A stretch of 64,000 nt of DNA from an uncultured Acidocella sp. (GCF_946222605.1 NZ_CAMIIE010000005.1:1-64000); one strand, 5' to 3'; shown: positions 1 to 8,423, counted from the stretch's first letter. Numbers and translations: made by a program. Notes: generated by a model not told the origin, from the sequence alone.

Positions 1-156
1 TTACGGCCGGGGCTGGCGGTGGCGGGGATGGTGGGGCTGTGCCTGGCGGCGCGGGCACTGCCGTTTGGCGGCACGGCGGCGATGCGGATTGCGGTGGCGC
101 TGGTGGCGACGGGGCTGGGGTATGGGGTGTTGGCGTGGTGGGGGCGGCGGACCTAG
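1..156 (+). CDS. C-terminal end of a polytopic membrane protein (5' end outside window)
   Basis: Frame 1 is open from base 1 to a TAG at 154-156 and gives about 51 residues. Two hydrophobic stretches rich in Ala, Val, Gly and Leu are separated by a short segment, and the tail is basic (WWGRRT). This looks like the last two membrane helices of a transporter or flippase, but too little is present to name the family. The codon use is typical of the high-GC host, unlike the A+T-rich genes that follow. Confidence 0.5.
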   Translation, partial: LRPGLAVAGMVGLCLAARALPFGGTAAMRIAVALVATGLGYGVLAWWGRRT

Positions 157-216
157 ACACGGCGTTTCGGCTATGTAAATTTTCCACGTAAGCGTCTATT
201 TCTTGGAGTTTCAGAT

Positions 217-978
217 ATGGAGCCGGAAACGTCTGACGAGCTTGAATTTTGTTTAAAATCCCCCCGCGAACTCAAGACATTAGAATTTGAATGGCTAGAG
301 CTGTTCTCTAAAAAACGCTCTGAAAATTCTGATAACACAAAAGTAGCGATCTCTGCACCTTTCTTTTCTACGCCCTACGGCAGCTATCGTCCGGGTCAAA
401 ACGGAACAGTTCTACTCATTGGAAAAGCGACTTCGGGGACGAATACGCGGCAGAACCGAGAAGTTGAGGACCTCTATAGCGTCGAAGATATAAAACTTCG
501 CACGCAAGAGGTTATGGCAGAGCAAATTGGTAAACCCGGCAGAGGAGATTCCTCAGCCTTTCTTCGTTTTGCCCTAAAATTGAGCTACGTTTACAATGAA
601 TCCTCACTACCATTTGAAAATTTAATCTGGTCTAACGTCGACAAAATAGGTCTACAAAAGGGAAATCCCCGCGCTACAAATTCAGGAATTCCTGATGCCC
701 TCATTGCAGAGACGATCGCTTCTGAAATCAAAGCATATCAGCCGAGGCTCGTATTTTTTGCAACGGGTTGGCATAGATACGGATTAGTAAGAAAAATCAT
801 CCTTGGTTTGACGGGTGAAGATATTAAAACCGGAGAAAACGAGCGCTTCTGGTTGTCTCAAAAAGCAGCTATCGCGCCCGATTTCATTTGGACGATGCAT
901 CCTCAGAAAAAAAACCTGGAAACAACAAATCGCTGGTTGAATATCGCACGAGACGCGCTACGCCAATCTTCCCGCTGA
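217..978 (+). CDS. Hypothetical protein, A+T-rich, probably acquired
   Basis: A 253-residue soluble protein with no signal peptide or membrane helix. A GGAG about 8 bases before the ATG is a good ribosome site. Residues around LLIGKATSGTN and, later, LVFFATGWHRYG suggest an alternating strand/helix fold, loosely like uracil-DNA-glycosylase-type proteins, but I see no diagnostic motif and assign no function. Codons are much more A+T-rich than in the neighbours (AAA, GAA, TTT common), pointing to horizontal transfer. The next gene follows 15 bases after the stop, so the two may be one unit. Confidence 0.75.
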   Translation: MEPETSDELEFCLKSPRELKTLEFEWLELFSKKRSENSDNTKVAISAPFFSTPYGSYRPGQNGTVLLIGKATSGTNTRQNREVEDLYSVEDIKLRTQEVMAEQIGKPGRGDSSAFLRFALKLSYVYNESSLPFENLIWSNVDKIGLQKGNPRATNSGIPDALIAETIASEIKAYQPRLVFFATGWHRYGLVRKIILGLTGEDIKTGENERFWLSQKAAIAPDFIWTMHPQKKNLETTNRWLNIARDALRQSSR

Positions 979-993
979 TCAAAAAATTCAATT

Positions 994-1413
994 ATGTCAG
1001 ATACGTCGAAAGACATTCTCTCATCTGGTTTTGTCGGTATTTTTTGGGCCGTTCCATACGCGCCAAACGTAATCGAGTTATTGACATATAAAACAATGCT
1101 TTCAGACGCGGAAGATTATGGTGATTGCCTTACATGCCCTGCAAGCCACTACAACGTTTGGCGGGCGGCCCAACGTGGCAAGCCAATTTTAGAACCGCTG
1201 GACGATACAATAAAGTCGTTGATCCGGGTATCAGAATACGAGGAGTGGCCGCGAGGAAGAGTTATATTTGATCGATCAAAAGGCCAATTTTTGATTTATG
1301 CTGACCGGCAGACATTTCCCTACGCAGACAGATTGCGAGAGAGATTTAACCTTCCTGAGACAACAATGCTGCACACCGACCCGCATTATCGGCTGGCAAA
1401 GAAACTTTTCTAA
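994..1413 (+). CDS. Hypothetical protein, second gene of an A+T-rich pair
   Basis: A 139-residue soluble protein. A Cys pair (DCLTCPASHYNVW) sits about one third in, and the second half contains RVIFDRSKGQFLIYADRQ, which may be a beta-hairpin. I do not recognise the family. No clear Shine-Dalgarno precedes the ATG, so it may be translationally coupled to the gene 15 bases upstream. Its stop overlaps, tail to tail, the stop of the PIG-L gene on the other strand, so the A+T-rich patch ends abruptly here. Confidence 0.65.
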   Translation: MSDTSKDILSSGFVGIFWAVPYAPNVIELLTYKTMLSDAEDYGDCLTCPASHYNVWRAAQRGKPILEPLDDTIKSLIRVSEYEEWPRGRVIFDRSKGQFLIYADRQTFPYADRLRERFNLPETTMLHTDPHYRLAKKLF

Positions 1414-2153
1414 ACAATCCGCACCCCGGCTCCTGCCCGCTTCCACCAGCGCAGTTTGGTCACGTCGATCAGCGTTTCGCCGTGCAGGTTGCGCCAGCCC
1501 TGGCGCCCGCCCGGCGGTTGCGCGTAAAGCAGCTCCGTCGCCGGCCAGCTATGGAAGACGGACCAGGTCCAGACGCGGTGGCGCAGATAGATGCCGCGCA
1601 GGCGCCTTGCCAGGCGCATATCCGGCACCGCCAGGCGTTTCTCCGCAAACAGCGGCGCGGCGCCGAGGCGGCGGGCGAGCGGCCAGCTCAACGGGGCGAC
1701 GTAGTTTGAAAAGACGACGGTGAAGCCAAGCTCTTTCTGCAGCGTCTCGGCCACGCGAAAAAGCTGGATATGTTCCGGGTGGCCATATTCGCCCCAGGGA
1801 TTATGGGTGAAGACCTCATCAACACCGGCCAGCAGCGGACGCAGACGCTCCAGCAGCGTGGCGAAATTCGCATCATAGCGGGCCTGGCCGGCGGCGTCGT
1901 TGATCGCCATGCCGGTCGGCGTCATCCGCACATCTTCCCATTCCACCTGCAGCCTTGTGCCGCTTTCGGGAATGGCGAGATTGACCAGGTTGGGCAGGCC
2001 CAGCGCGGCCACGGCGCGGGCGCGGGCAATGGCTTTCTCTGGCTTGCCGAAGGGCGCGCCGTAGCACAGCACGACCTTGTCGGCCTCGCGCAAAGCCGAA
2101 CTCATCCAGAGGATTTCATCGTCAGGATGGGCAGCGACGACGACGCGGCGCAT
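1410..2153 (-). CDS. PIG-L/LmbE-family N-acetylglucosaminyl deacetylase
   Basis: A 247-residue zinc-dependent de-N-acetylase. The signature AHPDDE is at residues 8-13 and the second metal site HPEH at 125-128, preceded by HNPWGEYG. This family removes acetyl from GlcNAc linked to inositol (PIG-L in GPI synthesis, MshB in mycothiol synthesis) or from other amide substrates. The start overlaps the stop of the GT4 gene by one base, and both lie downstream of spt and its acp on the same strand. The likely substrate, by inference, is a GlcNAc residue added by that GT4 enzyme to the sphingolipid head group. Confidence 0.9.
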   Translation of the reverse strand: MRRVVVAAHPDDEILWMSSALREADKVVLCYGAPFGKPEKAIARARAVAALGLPNLVNLAIPESGTRLQVEWEDVRMTPTGMAINDAAGQARYDANFATLLERLRPLLAGVDEVFTHNPWGEYGHPEHIQLFRVAETLQKELGFTVVFSNYVAPLSWPLARRLGAAPLFAEKRLAVPDMRLARRLRGIYLRHRVWTWSVFHSWPATELLYAQPPGGRQGWRNLHGETLIDVTKLRWWKRAGAGVRIV

Positions 2154-3280
2154 CAGGCCAGCAGCTCGTCATAGATATCTTCCAGCGCGGCGCTCTGGCG
2201 GCGGATGTCGAACTGGCGCTCGATGCGCCGTCGCGCCGCATCGCCCATCCGTAGCCGCAGCACCGGGTTGGCGAGCAGGGTCGCCAGCGCCAGCGCCAGC
2301 GCCTCGGGGTCTTGCGGGGGGACGAGAAAGCCGGTTTCGCCCTCGGCGATGCCCTCGGGGATGCCGCCGACCCGGGAGCCGATACCCGGCACGCCGCAGG
2401 CGGCGGCTTCCAGCATCACCATGCCGAGCCCCTCCTCCCGGCCGGACTCGGTTTTGATGCTGGGCAGCACCAGCATGGCGGCGCGGCGCATCCAGCCCAG
2501 CACCTCGGCATGCTTCATGCCGCCGAGAAAGTCGATCCGCTCGGCAAAGCCGGTTTCATGGGCGAGCTTTTCCAGGCTCTTGCGCAATTTGCCGTCGCCG
2601 ATCAGCACCAGCCGCGCGGCAGGGTGCTGCGGGGCGATGCGGGCGAAGGCGCGGATGAGGAATTGCGTGCCCTTCACCTCTTCCAGCCGGGCGACATGCA
2701 GGATGACCGGCTCCTCCTGGGCGGCCAGACGCGGGGCGATGGCGGAGGGGTCGACGCCGATATAATGCACCCGCACCCGGTCCTCTGGGAATTCCATCGC
2801 CAAAAGTTTTTCGCGCAGGAAGTGGGAGGCGGCGAGGAACAGGCTACCCTGGCGGGCGAGCTTGCCCCGGCGCAGCGCGTAGCGCGCCCAGGCGGGGTTG
2901 GCGAGCAGGCCGAGCGGGTTCAGCGTCGCGTCAAACCCATGGAAAGTGGTGACCAGCGGCACCCGCAGCCGGGCGGCGAGCGGCAGGGCATAGACGCCCT
3001 CGACGCCGAAATGCGCGTGGATCAGATCCGGCCGCTGGCCTTCCAGCCGATAGAGATAAGGGTGCGGGCTGGCGGAGAGCAGATGCCAGGCGGCGGGCAG
3101 GAAGCGCAGCTTGGGCGCCAGATCCTCCAGCGCCATCGCCTCCGCCCCCGGGGGCGGCGCGCCATAGCGCAGCCGTCCCAGATAAAGCGGGCGGTAGCGG
3201 CGAAACCGCCCCGCCTGCTGGGTGATAAAAGGCTCAGAGAGGCGGAACAGATTATGCCGGAAGATCGCAACCTGGCGCAT
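2153..3280 (-). CDS. GT4-family glycosyltransferase
   Basis: A 375-residue GT-B enzyme. The N-terminal domain carries HAHFG (88-92) and HGFD (114-117). The C-terminal domain has the GT4 nucleotide-sugar signature E283-x7-E291 followed by AAACGVP. No membrane helix is evident, so it is probably cytoplasmic or peripheral. It lies 21 bases downstream of spt and directly upstream of a PIG-L deacetylase. A GT4 transferase followed by PIG-L is the arrangement of PIG-A/PIG-L (GPI) and MshA/MshB (mycothiol), which add GlcNAc to inositol and then deacetylate it. Sugar donor and acceptor here are inferred only. Confidence 0.9.
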   Translation of the reverse strand: MRQVAIFRHNLFRLSEPFITQQAGRFRRYRPLYLGRLRYGAPPPGAEAMALEDLAPKLRFLPAAWHLLSASPHPYLYRLEGQRPDLIHAHFGVEGVYALPLAARLRVPLVTTFHGFDATLNPLGLLANPAWARYALRRGKLARQGSLFLAASHFLREKLLAMEFPEDRVRVHYIGVDPSAIAPRLAAQEEPVILHVARLEEVKGTQFLIRAFARIAPQHPAARLVLIGDGKLRKSLEKLAHETGFAERIDFLGGMKHAEVLGWMRRAAMLVLPSIKTESGREEGLGMVMLEAAACGVPGIGSRVGGIPEGIAEGETGFLVPPQDPEALALALATLLANPVLRLRMGDAARRRIERQFDIRRQSAALEDIYDELLA

Positions 3281-3301
3281 GCGGCCTCGCCTCGGGGATG
3301 A

Positions 3302-4519
3302 TTATTTGGCGCTGACCAGAGCCGGCGCGCCGAGCAGCCCCAGGCTTTGGCCCACCTGCGCGAACAGGGTGATGGCCTGGTCGATCTGGTCGGGGCTGTG
3401 CGCGGCACTGACGCTGGAGCGCAGCAAGGCGAGGCCCTTGGGCGTGGCCGGCGGCAGGCTGACATTGGTGTAGAGCCCGGCCTTGAGCAGCGCCGCCCAG
3501 AAGCCGAAGGCGGCCTCCGGCGAGGGCATGATGGCGGAGACCACCGGGCTTGGCTCGGGCCCCAGCTCAAAGCCCAAGCCCGCCAGGCCGCGATAGAGGC
3601 GCAGCGCGTTCTCGTTCAGGCGCTGGCGCAGCGCCGGACGGGTGCGCAGCTGGTGCAAAGCCGCTTCCGTGGCGGCGATGACGCCGGGGGGCAGCGAGGC
3701 GGTGAACATATAAGGCCGCGAGACCACGCGCAGAATCTCCGCGCCCGGCATGTCCGTCACCGCGAAGCCGCCGACCCCGCCGAGGCTCTTGGAGAAGGTG
3801 CCGACGATGAAATCCACATCCGCCTCAACCCCGGCCTGTTCGGCGAGGCCCCGGCCGGTGGCACCCAGCACGCCCAGGGAATGCGCTTCGTCCACCACCA
3901 GGCAGCCGCCATATTCGCGCTTCACCGCGGCGAATTCGGCCAGAGGCGCGGTATCGCCCAGCATCGAATAGATGCCCTCGACGATGATCACCTTCTCGCC
4001 CGGCTCATCGGCCAGGCGGCGCAGCCGGTTGGCGAGGTCGTCCGGGCTGTTATGGCGAAAGCGCGTGACCTGGGCGTAGCCGAGGCGCGAGCCGTCATAG
4101 ATGGAGGCGTGGGAATCCGCGTCCAGCAGCAGATGGTCGCCCTTGCCGGCCAGGGCCGAGATGATGCCGAGATTGGCCTGATAGCCGGTGGAGAACACCA
4201 TGCCGTGTTTGCGGCCATAGAAATCCGCGAGGGCGGCTTCCAGCTGCTGATGGCTGCCATAGCTGCCATTGGCGATGCGCGAGCCGGTGGTGCCGGTGCC
4301 GGCCGCCTGGGTGGCCGCGTTGGCCGCCGCGACCACCGCCGGGTCGTAGGTCAGGCCGAGATAATTATTGGTGCCGAGCAGCAGCGTCTCGCGCCCGCCG
4401 ATGATGGCGGCGGTGGGGGAGAGCACGCGCTCGAAGGGCACGTTGAACGGGTTCGCACCGGCCGCCTCCAGCCCAGCATATTGCTGCGCCAGAGCGGCGT
4501 ATTTATCCAGCACGGCCAT
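3302..4519 (-). CDS. spt: Serine palmitoyltransferase (alpha-oxoamine synthase)
   Basis: A 405-residue PLP enzyme of the alpha-oxoamine synthase family. Visible residues are H137 (DSHAS), D210 and H213 (VDEAHS) and the PLP lysine K244 in GTFSKSLGG. The sequence GTNNYLGL near the N terminus is typical of the family. The related enzymes KBL and BioF are alternatives, but the adjacent dedicated ACP (6 bases upstream) and the nearby ceramide synthase and reductase genes favour condensation of serine with an acyl-ACP to 3-ketosphinganine, the committed step of sphingolipid synthesis. Confidence 0.9.
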   Translation of the reverse strand: MAVLDKYAALAQQYAGLEAAGANPFNVPFERVLSPTAAIIGGRETLLLGTNNYLGLTYDPAVVAAANAATQAAGTGTTGSRIANGSYGSHQQLEAALADFYGRKHGMVFSTGYQANLGIISALAGKGDHLLLDADSHASIYDGSRLGYAQVTRFRHNSPDDLANRLRRLADEPGEKVIIVEGIYSMLGDTAPLAEFAAVKREYGGCLVVDEAHSLGVLGATGRGLAEQAGVEADVDFIVGTFSKSLGGVGGFAVTDMPGAEILRVVSRPYMFTASLPPGVIAATEAALHQLRTRPALRQRLNENALRLYRGLAGLGFELGPEPSPVVSAIMPSPEAAFGFWAALLKAGLYTNVSLPPATPKGLALLRSSVSAAHSPDQIDQAITLFAQVGQSLGLLGAPALVSAK

Positions 4520-4525
4520 GGTCGG

Positions 4526-4777
4526 TCAGGCGGCCTGTTTCAGGCGCTGCACGGTGGCGATGAGATCGCCCAGCGTCTCAACCTCGGCGATCTTGTCCAG
4601 CGGCACGGAAATGTCGAGCTTGTCCTCGATCTCCATGACGAAATCCATCACCGCGACGGAATCGAGCCCGAGATCCTCGATGATATGGGTGCTATCGGAA
4701 AGCGGGCGGTCCTGCGGCAGGGCGGCGCGCAATGTGTCGAAAATGATTTCGCGGATCTCGTTGGCCTGATCAGACAT
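4526..4777 (-). CDS. Acyl carrier protein dedicated to sphingolipid synthesis
   Basis: An 83-residue ACP with the phosphopantetheine serine at residue 40 (DLGLDSVAVMDF). The ATG at 4777 is chosen because an AGGAG lies about 14 bases upstream and homology begins there. An earlier in-frame start would add an unrelated Arg/Ala-rich tail. It differs from the fatty-acid AcpP at 55867-56106, which has DLGADSLDTVE. First gene of the acp-spt-GT4-PIG-L operon; it probably holds the acyl chain supplied by the ligase at 11742-13481. Confidence 0.9.
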   Translation of the reverse strand: MSDQANEIREIIFDTLRAALPQDRPLSDSTHIIEDLGLDSVAVMDFVMEIEDKLDISVPLDKIAEVETLGDLIATVQRLKQAA

Positions 4778-4968
4778 ATCGCTGCGCGCAGCTCCTGTGC
4801 TATGGCCCGCACGGCAGGGCCGCACGGGCGGTCCATGACAAACGTGCAGGAAAAACTATACTTCTTACCAGCCCCTCTATTAAAGAGCGGGCACCGCCTT
4901 GTCACGGGCCTTTCGGGCGGCATCGCGCGCCGGGCCCCATGCTGCTTTGAGAGAGTTGGTCGAGCGCT

Positions 4969-6117
4969 TTGAAGACGGATCGCTATTTAACCGGTGAGAT
5001 CATCCGCCCTTTTGCCGTGGTGCTGGGGATTCTGGCGCTGCTCTTCGCCGGCTACAGCCTGGCGAACATCCTCTCGGATGCGGTGAACGGGCTGCTGCCG
5101 GTGAGCGCCATCGCCGCGCTGACCGGGCTGAAACTGCTGATCTCGCTCGAAGTGCTGATCCCGATTTCGCTGTTCATCGCGGTTGTGGCCGGGTTCGGGC
5201 GGCTGCAATCCGATGGTGAGATCACCGCCATGCTGGCCCTGGGGCTGGGGCCGCGCCAGCTTTTGCGCCCGGTGATGCGCCTGGCGCTGGCGCTGGGGCT
5301 GGGCGTGGCCGGGCTTTCGCTCTTCGCCCGGCCCTGGGCCTATGCCACCTCGCATGAGATCACCCGGCGGGCCGCGGTGACGCTGAATGTGAATGCGATG
5401 GAGGCCGGCACCTTTTATGCCAGCCCCAAGGGCGACCAGGTGGTGTTTCTGGGCAACCGCGCCGGGCCGCACGCCGCCGCGCGGAACCTGTTCGTGGCGC
5501 GTGAGCAGAACGGGCATCTGGAGATCATCACCGCCGCCAACGCCGCCCCCGCCACCATGGGCGATGACGGGCGGCGCAGCGTGCATCTCTCGGATGCGCA
5601 TATTTATCAGCTCGACCCCGGCACCCCGGCGAATGACCAGGTGCTGGACGCGCAAGGGCTGAATATCGACCCGGACGGCACGCTGCCCGGCAAGCCCGGC
5701 TACAGCCCGGTGGCGGCGAGCAGTGCGAGGCTGTTCACCTCCTCCACCCCCGGCGACGTGGCGGAGCGGCAATGGCGGCTCTCCACCGGCATTTCCACCT
5801 TGCTGCTGGCGCTGCTGGGGGCGATTTTGAGCCGGGGCAAGCCGCGGCAGAACCGCTATGCCAAGTTCGGCCCGGCGATTCTGGCCTATTCCGCTTATTA
5901 CCTGCTCTGCACCATCGCCCGCACCTGGGTGCAGCATGGCGATGTCGGCGCGTTTCCGGGGCTGTGGTGGGCGCCCTGCCTGCTCGCGCTGTTCATCGCG
6001 CTGATCTGGTACGGGCCGGCTCTGCGCCGGCGGCTGCACCGGCCGGCCGAGACGCCGCGCCACCCCCACCCCGCCAACACCAACTGGCACGCCGCCACCA
6101 GCCACGATGCAGCTTGA
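4969..6117 (+). CDS. LptF/LptG (YjgP/YjgQ) family permease, first of a pair
   Basis: A 382-residue inner-membrane protein, TTG start. It has the family layout: helices near residues 12-32, 50-75 and 95-115, a periplasmic jellyroll-like domain (about 130-265, including FYASPKGDQVVFLGN), then three helices (about 270-350). In LPS transport two such subunits with LptB form the ABC extractor. It overlaps its partner by 11 bases. No lptD, surA or lptB is nearby. It sits back to back with the spt operon and beside inositol-lipid genes, so a role in exporting the sphingolipid is a reasonable inference, though it could be the cell's ordinary LptF. Confidence 0.88.
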   Translation: MKTDRYLTGEIIRPFAVVLGILALLFAGYSLANILSDAVNGLLPVSAIAALTGLKLLISLEVLIPISLFIAVVAGFGRLQSDGEITAMLALGLGPRQLLRPVMRLALALGLGVAGLSLFARPWAYATSHEITRRAAVTLNVNAMEAGTFYASPKGDQVVFLGNRAGPHAAARNLFVAREQNGHLEIITAANAAPATMGDDGRRSVHLSDAHIYQLDPGTPANDQVLDAQGLNIDPDGTLPGKPGYSPVAASSARLFTSSTPGDVAERQWRLSTGISTLLLALLGAILSRGKPRQNRYAKFGPAILAYSAYYLLCTIARTWVQHGDVGAFPGLWWAPCLLALFIALIWYGPALRRRLHRPAETPRHPHPANTNWHAATSHDAA

Positions 6118-7192
6118 CCGTTATGTCGGCTGGGTGGTCGGCCGCGCCTTTCTACTGTTCATCGTCGGGCTGACGGCTCTGTTCAGCCTGCTCGGCTTCG
6201 TCGAACAGCTGGGGCTGGTCGGGCAGGGTCATTACACGCTGGGCGACGCGCTGAGCTACACGGCGCTCACCGCCCCGGACCGGCTGCTGCAGCTGGCCCC
6301 GGTTTCGATGCTGCTGGCCAGCCTGCTGGGGCTGGGCAGCCTGGCGAAATCCTCAGAACTCACGGCGTTTCGCAGCTTCGGCGTGTCACAGGCCAGGATT
6401 GTCGGCGCCGTGGCCAAGCTCTGCGTGCCGATCATCCTGGCGCTGTTTCTGCTGGCGCAATTCGTCATCCCGCCGGCCCAGCAGGCGGCGCAGCGCAACC
6501 AGGCGGCGGCCTTGGGCGATGCCCTGCCCGGGCTGGTGAATGGCGGCTTCTGGGCGCAGAAAAACGGGGTGTTCCTGAACGTGCAGAGCTTCGCCGATGG
6601 GCACACGCTGCACGGCGTTTCCATCTACACGCTGGCGCCGGACGGCACGCTACGGGACGTGGTGCAGGCCGACGACGCCACCCCGCAGCCCGATGGCAGC
6701 TGGGCGCTGAGCGGGGTGCATCATGAGGTGATCACCCATGGCCAGGTGGAGAGCGCACCGGCGCAAAGCCTGAGCTGGAAGCCCTTTCTTTCCACAAGGC
6801 AGCTGCAATTGCTGGCGATCCCGCCGGAGACGATGCCGCCTTTGGCGCTCTACGCCTATCTGCGGCAATTGCAGGCGCAGCATCAACAGGCGCTGCGCTA
6901 TCAGCAGACCTTCTGGAGCATGGTGGCGGTGCCGCTCTCGCTGTTCGGCATGGCGCTGATCGCGGCGCCCTTCGTGTTCGGGCCGCAGCGGGCCGGCGGG
7001 GCGGGACGGCAGATCGTCATCGGGGCGCTGCTGGGCATGGTGTATCTGCTGGTGCAGCAGATTACCGGCTTTCTCGGCCTGTTGCTGGCGGTGCACCCGG
7101 CGATCGCGGCGCTGGCGCCATCTTTGGTATTGCTGGGGGTGGGCGGCTGGCTGCTGGAGCGCAGCCATAGCCGGCTGGGGCGGGGCGGCTGA
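6107..7192 (+). CDS. LptF/LptG (YjgP/YjgQ) family permease, second of a pair
   Basis: A 361-residue partner of the preceding gene, ATG start overlapping it by 11 bases. The N terminus MQLDRYVGWVVGRAF is typical of LptG. Three helices lie in the first 120 residues, then a periplasmic domain (GGFWAQKNGVFLNVQSF near 145), then three C-terminal helices. Together the two would form the heterodimeric membrane part of an Lpt-type exporter. The ATPase subunit must be encoded elsewhere. Confidence 0.88.
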   Translation: MQLDRYVGWVVGRAFLLFIVGLTALFSLLGFVEQLGLVGQGHYTLGDALSYTALTAPDRLLQLAPVSMLLASLLGLGSLAKSSELTAFRSFGVSQARIVGAVAKLCVPIILALFLLAQFVIPPAQQAAQRNQAAALGDALPGLVNGGFWAQKNGVFLNVQSFADGHTLHGVSIYTLAPDGTLRDVVQADDATPQPDGSWALSGVHHEVITHGQVESAPAQSLSWKPFLSTRQLQLLAIPPETMPPLALYAYLRQLQAQHQQALRYQQTFWSMVAVPLSLFGMALIAAPFVFGPQRAGGAGRQIVIGALLGMVYLLVQQITGFLGLLLAVHPAIAALAPSLVLLGVGGWLLERSHSRLGRGG

Positions 7193-7238
7193 GCGGCAAG
7201 GGCTTGGGCGGGCGCGCAATCCTGGCTTGCCTGATCCG

Positions 7239-7270
7239 TTTCGATATATCATTATGGTTGTATAACGAAA
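7239..7270. promoter_or_regulatory. A+T-rich inverted repeat upstream of the DUF1272 gene
   Basis: TTTCG at 7239-7243 and CGAAA at 7266-7270 bracket a strikingly A+T-rich core containing TTATGGTTGTATAA. In a very GC-rich region this looks like a promoter/operator. The layout resembles ArsR-type operators, but no such regulator is encoded nearby, so this is only a candidate. Confidence 0.35.
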
Positions 7271-7283
7271 TCAGGACGCCCCC

Positions 7284-7520
7284 ATGCTCGACATCAGGCC
7301 GAACTGCGAATGCTGCGACATCGATCTGCCGCCGGAGAGTGCGAGCGCGCGCATCTGCAGCTTCGAATGCACATTCTGCGCGGCCTGCGCCGAGGATCTG
7401 GGCGGGCTCTGCCCGAATTGCAGCGGCAATCTGGTGGCGCGGCCGATCCGCCCGGCGCGGATGCTGGCGAAATACCCGGCCTCTTCCCGCCGGGTGGTCA
7501 AGCTCTCAGGCTGCGCCTGA
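7284..7520 (+). CDS. DUF1272 domain protein (small Cys-rich)
   Basis: A 78-residue protein with the DUF1272 pattern: NCECCDIDLPPES, ARICSFECTFCAACA and CPNCSGNLVARP. Eight or more cysteines in CxxC arrangements suggest a zinc ribbon. Function is unknown in the family. Its end overlaps, tail to tail, the CDP-alcohol phosphatidyltransferase gene by 15 bases. An A+T-rich candidate operator precedes it. Confidence 0.85.
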   Translation: MLDIRPNCECCDIDLPPESASARICSFECTFCAACAEDLGGLCPNCSGNLVARPIRPARMLAKYPASSRRVVKLSGCA

Positions 7521-8408
7521 CCCGGTCCGCTGGCCGATCTGCTCCAGGAAGGCGTGGTACTGCACCTTCTGCGCCTCCAGCAGGACGATCAGGATGGCGC
7601 TGAAACCGATGATCTCGAAAACGAAATACAGCACCGGTAGCTTCACCAGCGCGGCGAGGAACAGGCCCAGCGTGCGGTAATTGGCGCAGAGCACGCCCCA
7701 GCGGCGGGTCACCGGGGCGAAGCGGGCGCGGTAGGCCTCGCGCAAGGCGGCCTCCTGCCGGGGCTTTGAGGTCAGGATGGCGGCGAAAACACGGTGAAAT
7801 TCCGCCGCCCCGCCAGAGGCCCAGAGCTGCACCCGGGCATAGAGATGGTGCAGATGCTGAGCGATGCCTTTCGGCTTCGCATCCAGAAGCGGCAGCGCCG
7901 CCGAGGCCCGGCCCCAGCCCCAGAAATTATAATCCTGTCGCTGCATCTCATACGCGGCCGACTGCACCGCATGCGCGACGCCGGAGAAGGCTACCAGCGC
8001 CCAGGCCCAGCCGCCCATGAACCGGCTCATCGCCAGCGCCAGCCCGACATAGACGGCGGTGAAGGTGACATAGTCGCAGATGCCGTCGAGGATTTTGCCG
8101 AGCTCGGAATAACGCTTGGTCAGCCGCGCCAGCTGGCCGTCGGCGCCATCCATCACATGCCAGGCCAGCATCAGCAGGAAGCCGAGCACGGCGCAGGCGG
8201 TGCTGGTGTAGAAATGGTAGGCGACCCCCGCCAGAATCCCGCAGCCCATGCCGAGCAGCGAGACCATGTTCGGCGAGATCCCCGATTTCGCGAAGAGCGG
8301 CACCAGGGCGGCGGAGATCGGGTGGATCAGATAGAGGTTGGTCGGGTCCTCGATCTCATAGGTGCGCCGGATCGGGTCCGCAGCGCCGGCACGGGTGGCA
8401 TCGCTCAC
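7506..8408 (-). CDS. CDP-alcohol phosphatidyltransferase family membrane enzyme
   Basis: A 300-residue polytopic protein carrying the complete catalytic motif: D87-x2-D90-G91-x2-A94-R95-x8-G104-x3-D108-x3-D112. Hydrophobic segments lie around 50-85, 113-140 and 235-275, with a soluble stretch at about 150-225. The family swaps an alcohol for CMP on a CDP-activated partner. It is the last gene of a tight unit with inositol-phosphate synthase and an inositol-phosphate cytidylyltransferase-like enzyme. The simplest inference is that it uses CDP-inositol and puts inositol phosphate on a lipid alcohol, perhaps ceramide. A conventional CDP-diacylglycerol-dependent phosphatidylinositol-phosphate synthase is the alternative. 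Confidence 0.85.
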   Translation of the reverse strand: MSDATRAGAADPIRRTYEIEDPTNLYLIHPISAALVPLFAKSGISPNMVSLLGMGCGILAGVAYHFYTSTACAVLGFLLMLAWHVMDGADGQLARLTKRYSELGKILDGICDYVTFTAVYVGLALAMSRFMGGWAWALVAFSGVAHAVQSAAYEMQRQDYNFWGWGRASAALPLLDAKPKGIAQHLHHLYARVQLWASGGAAEFHRVFAAILTSKPRQEAALREAYRARFAPVTRRWGVLCANYRTLGLFLAALVKLPVLYFVFEIIGFSAILIVLLEAQKVQYHAFLEQIGQRTGSGAA

Positions 8409-8423
8409 GATATTCGAACCTTC

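Noticed and set aside
2312..4972. Long plus-strand open frames opposite GT4 and spt
   Set aside because: Both are antisense to genes with full catalytic motifs and show the Gly/Gln/His/Arg-rich composition of reverse frames.
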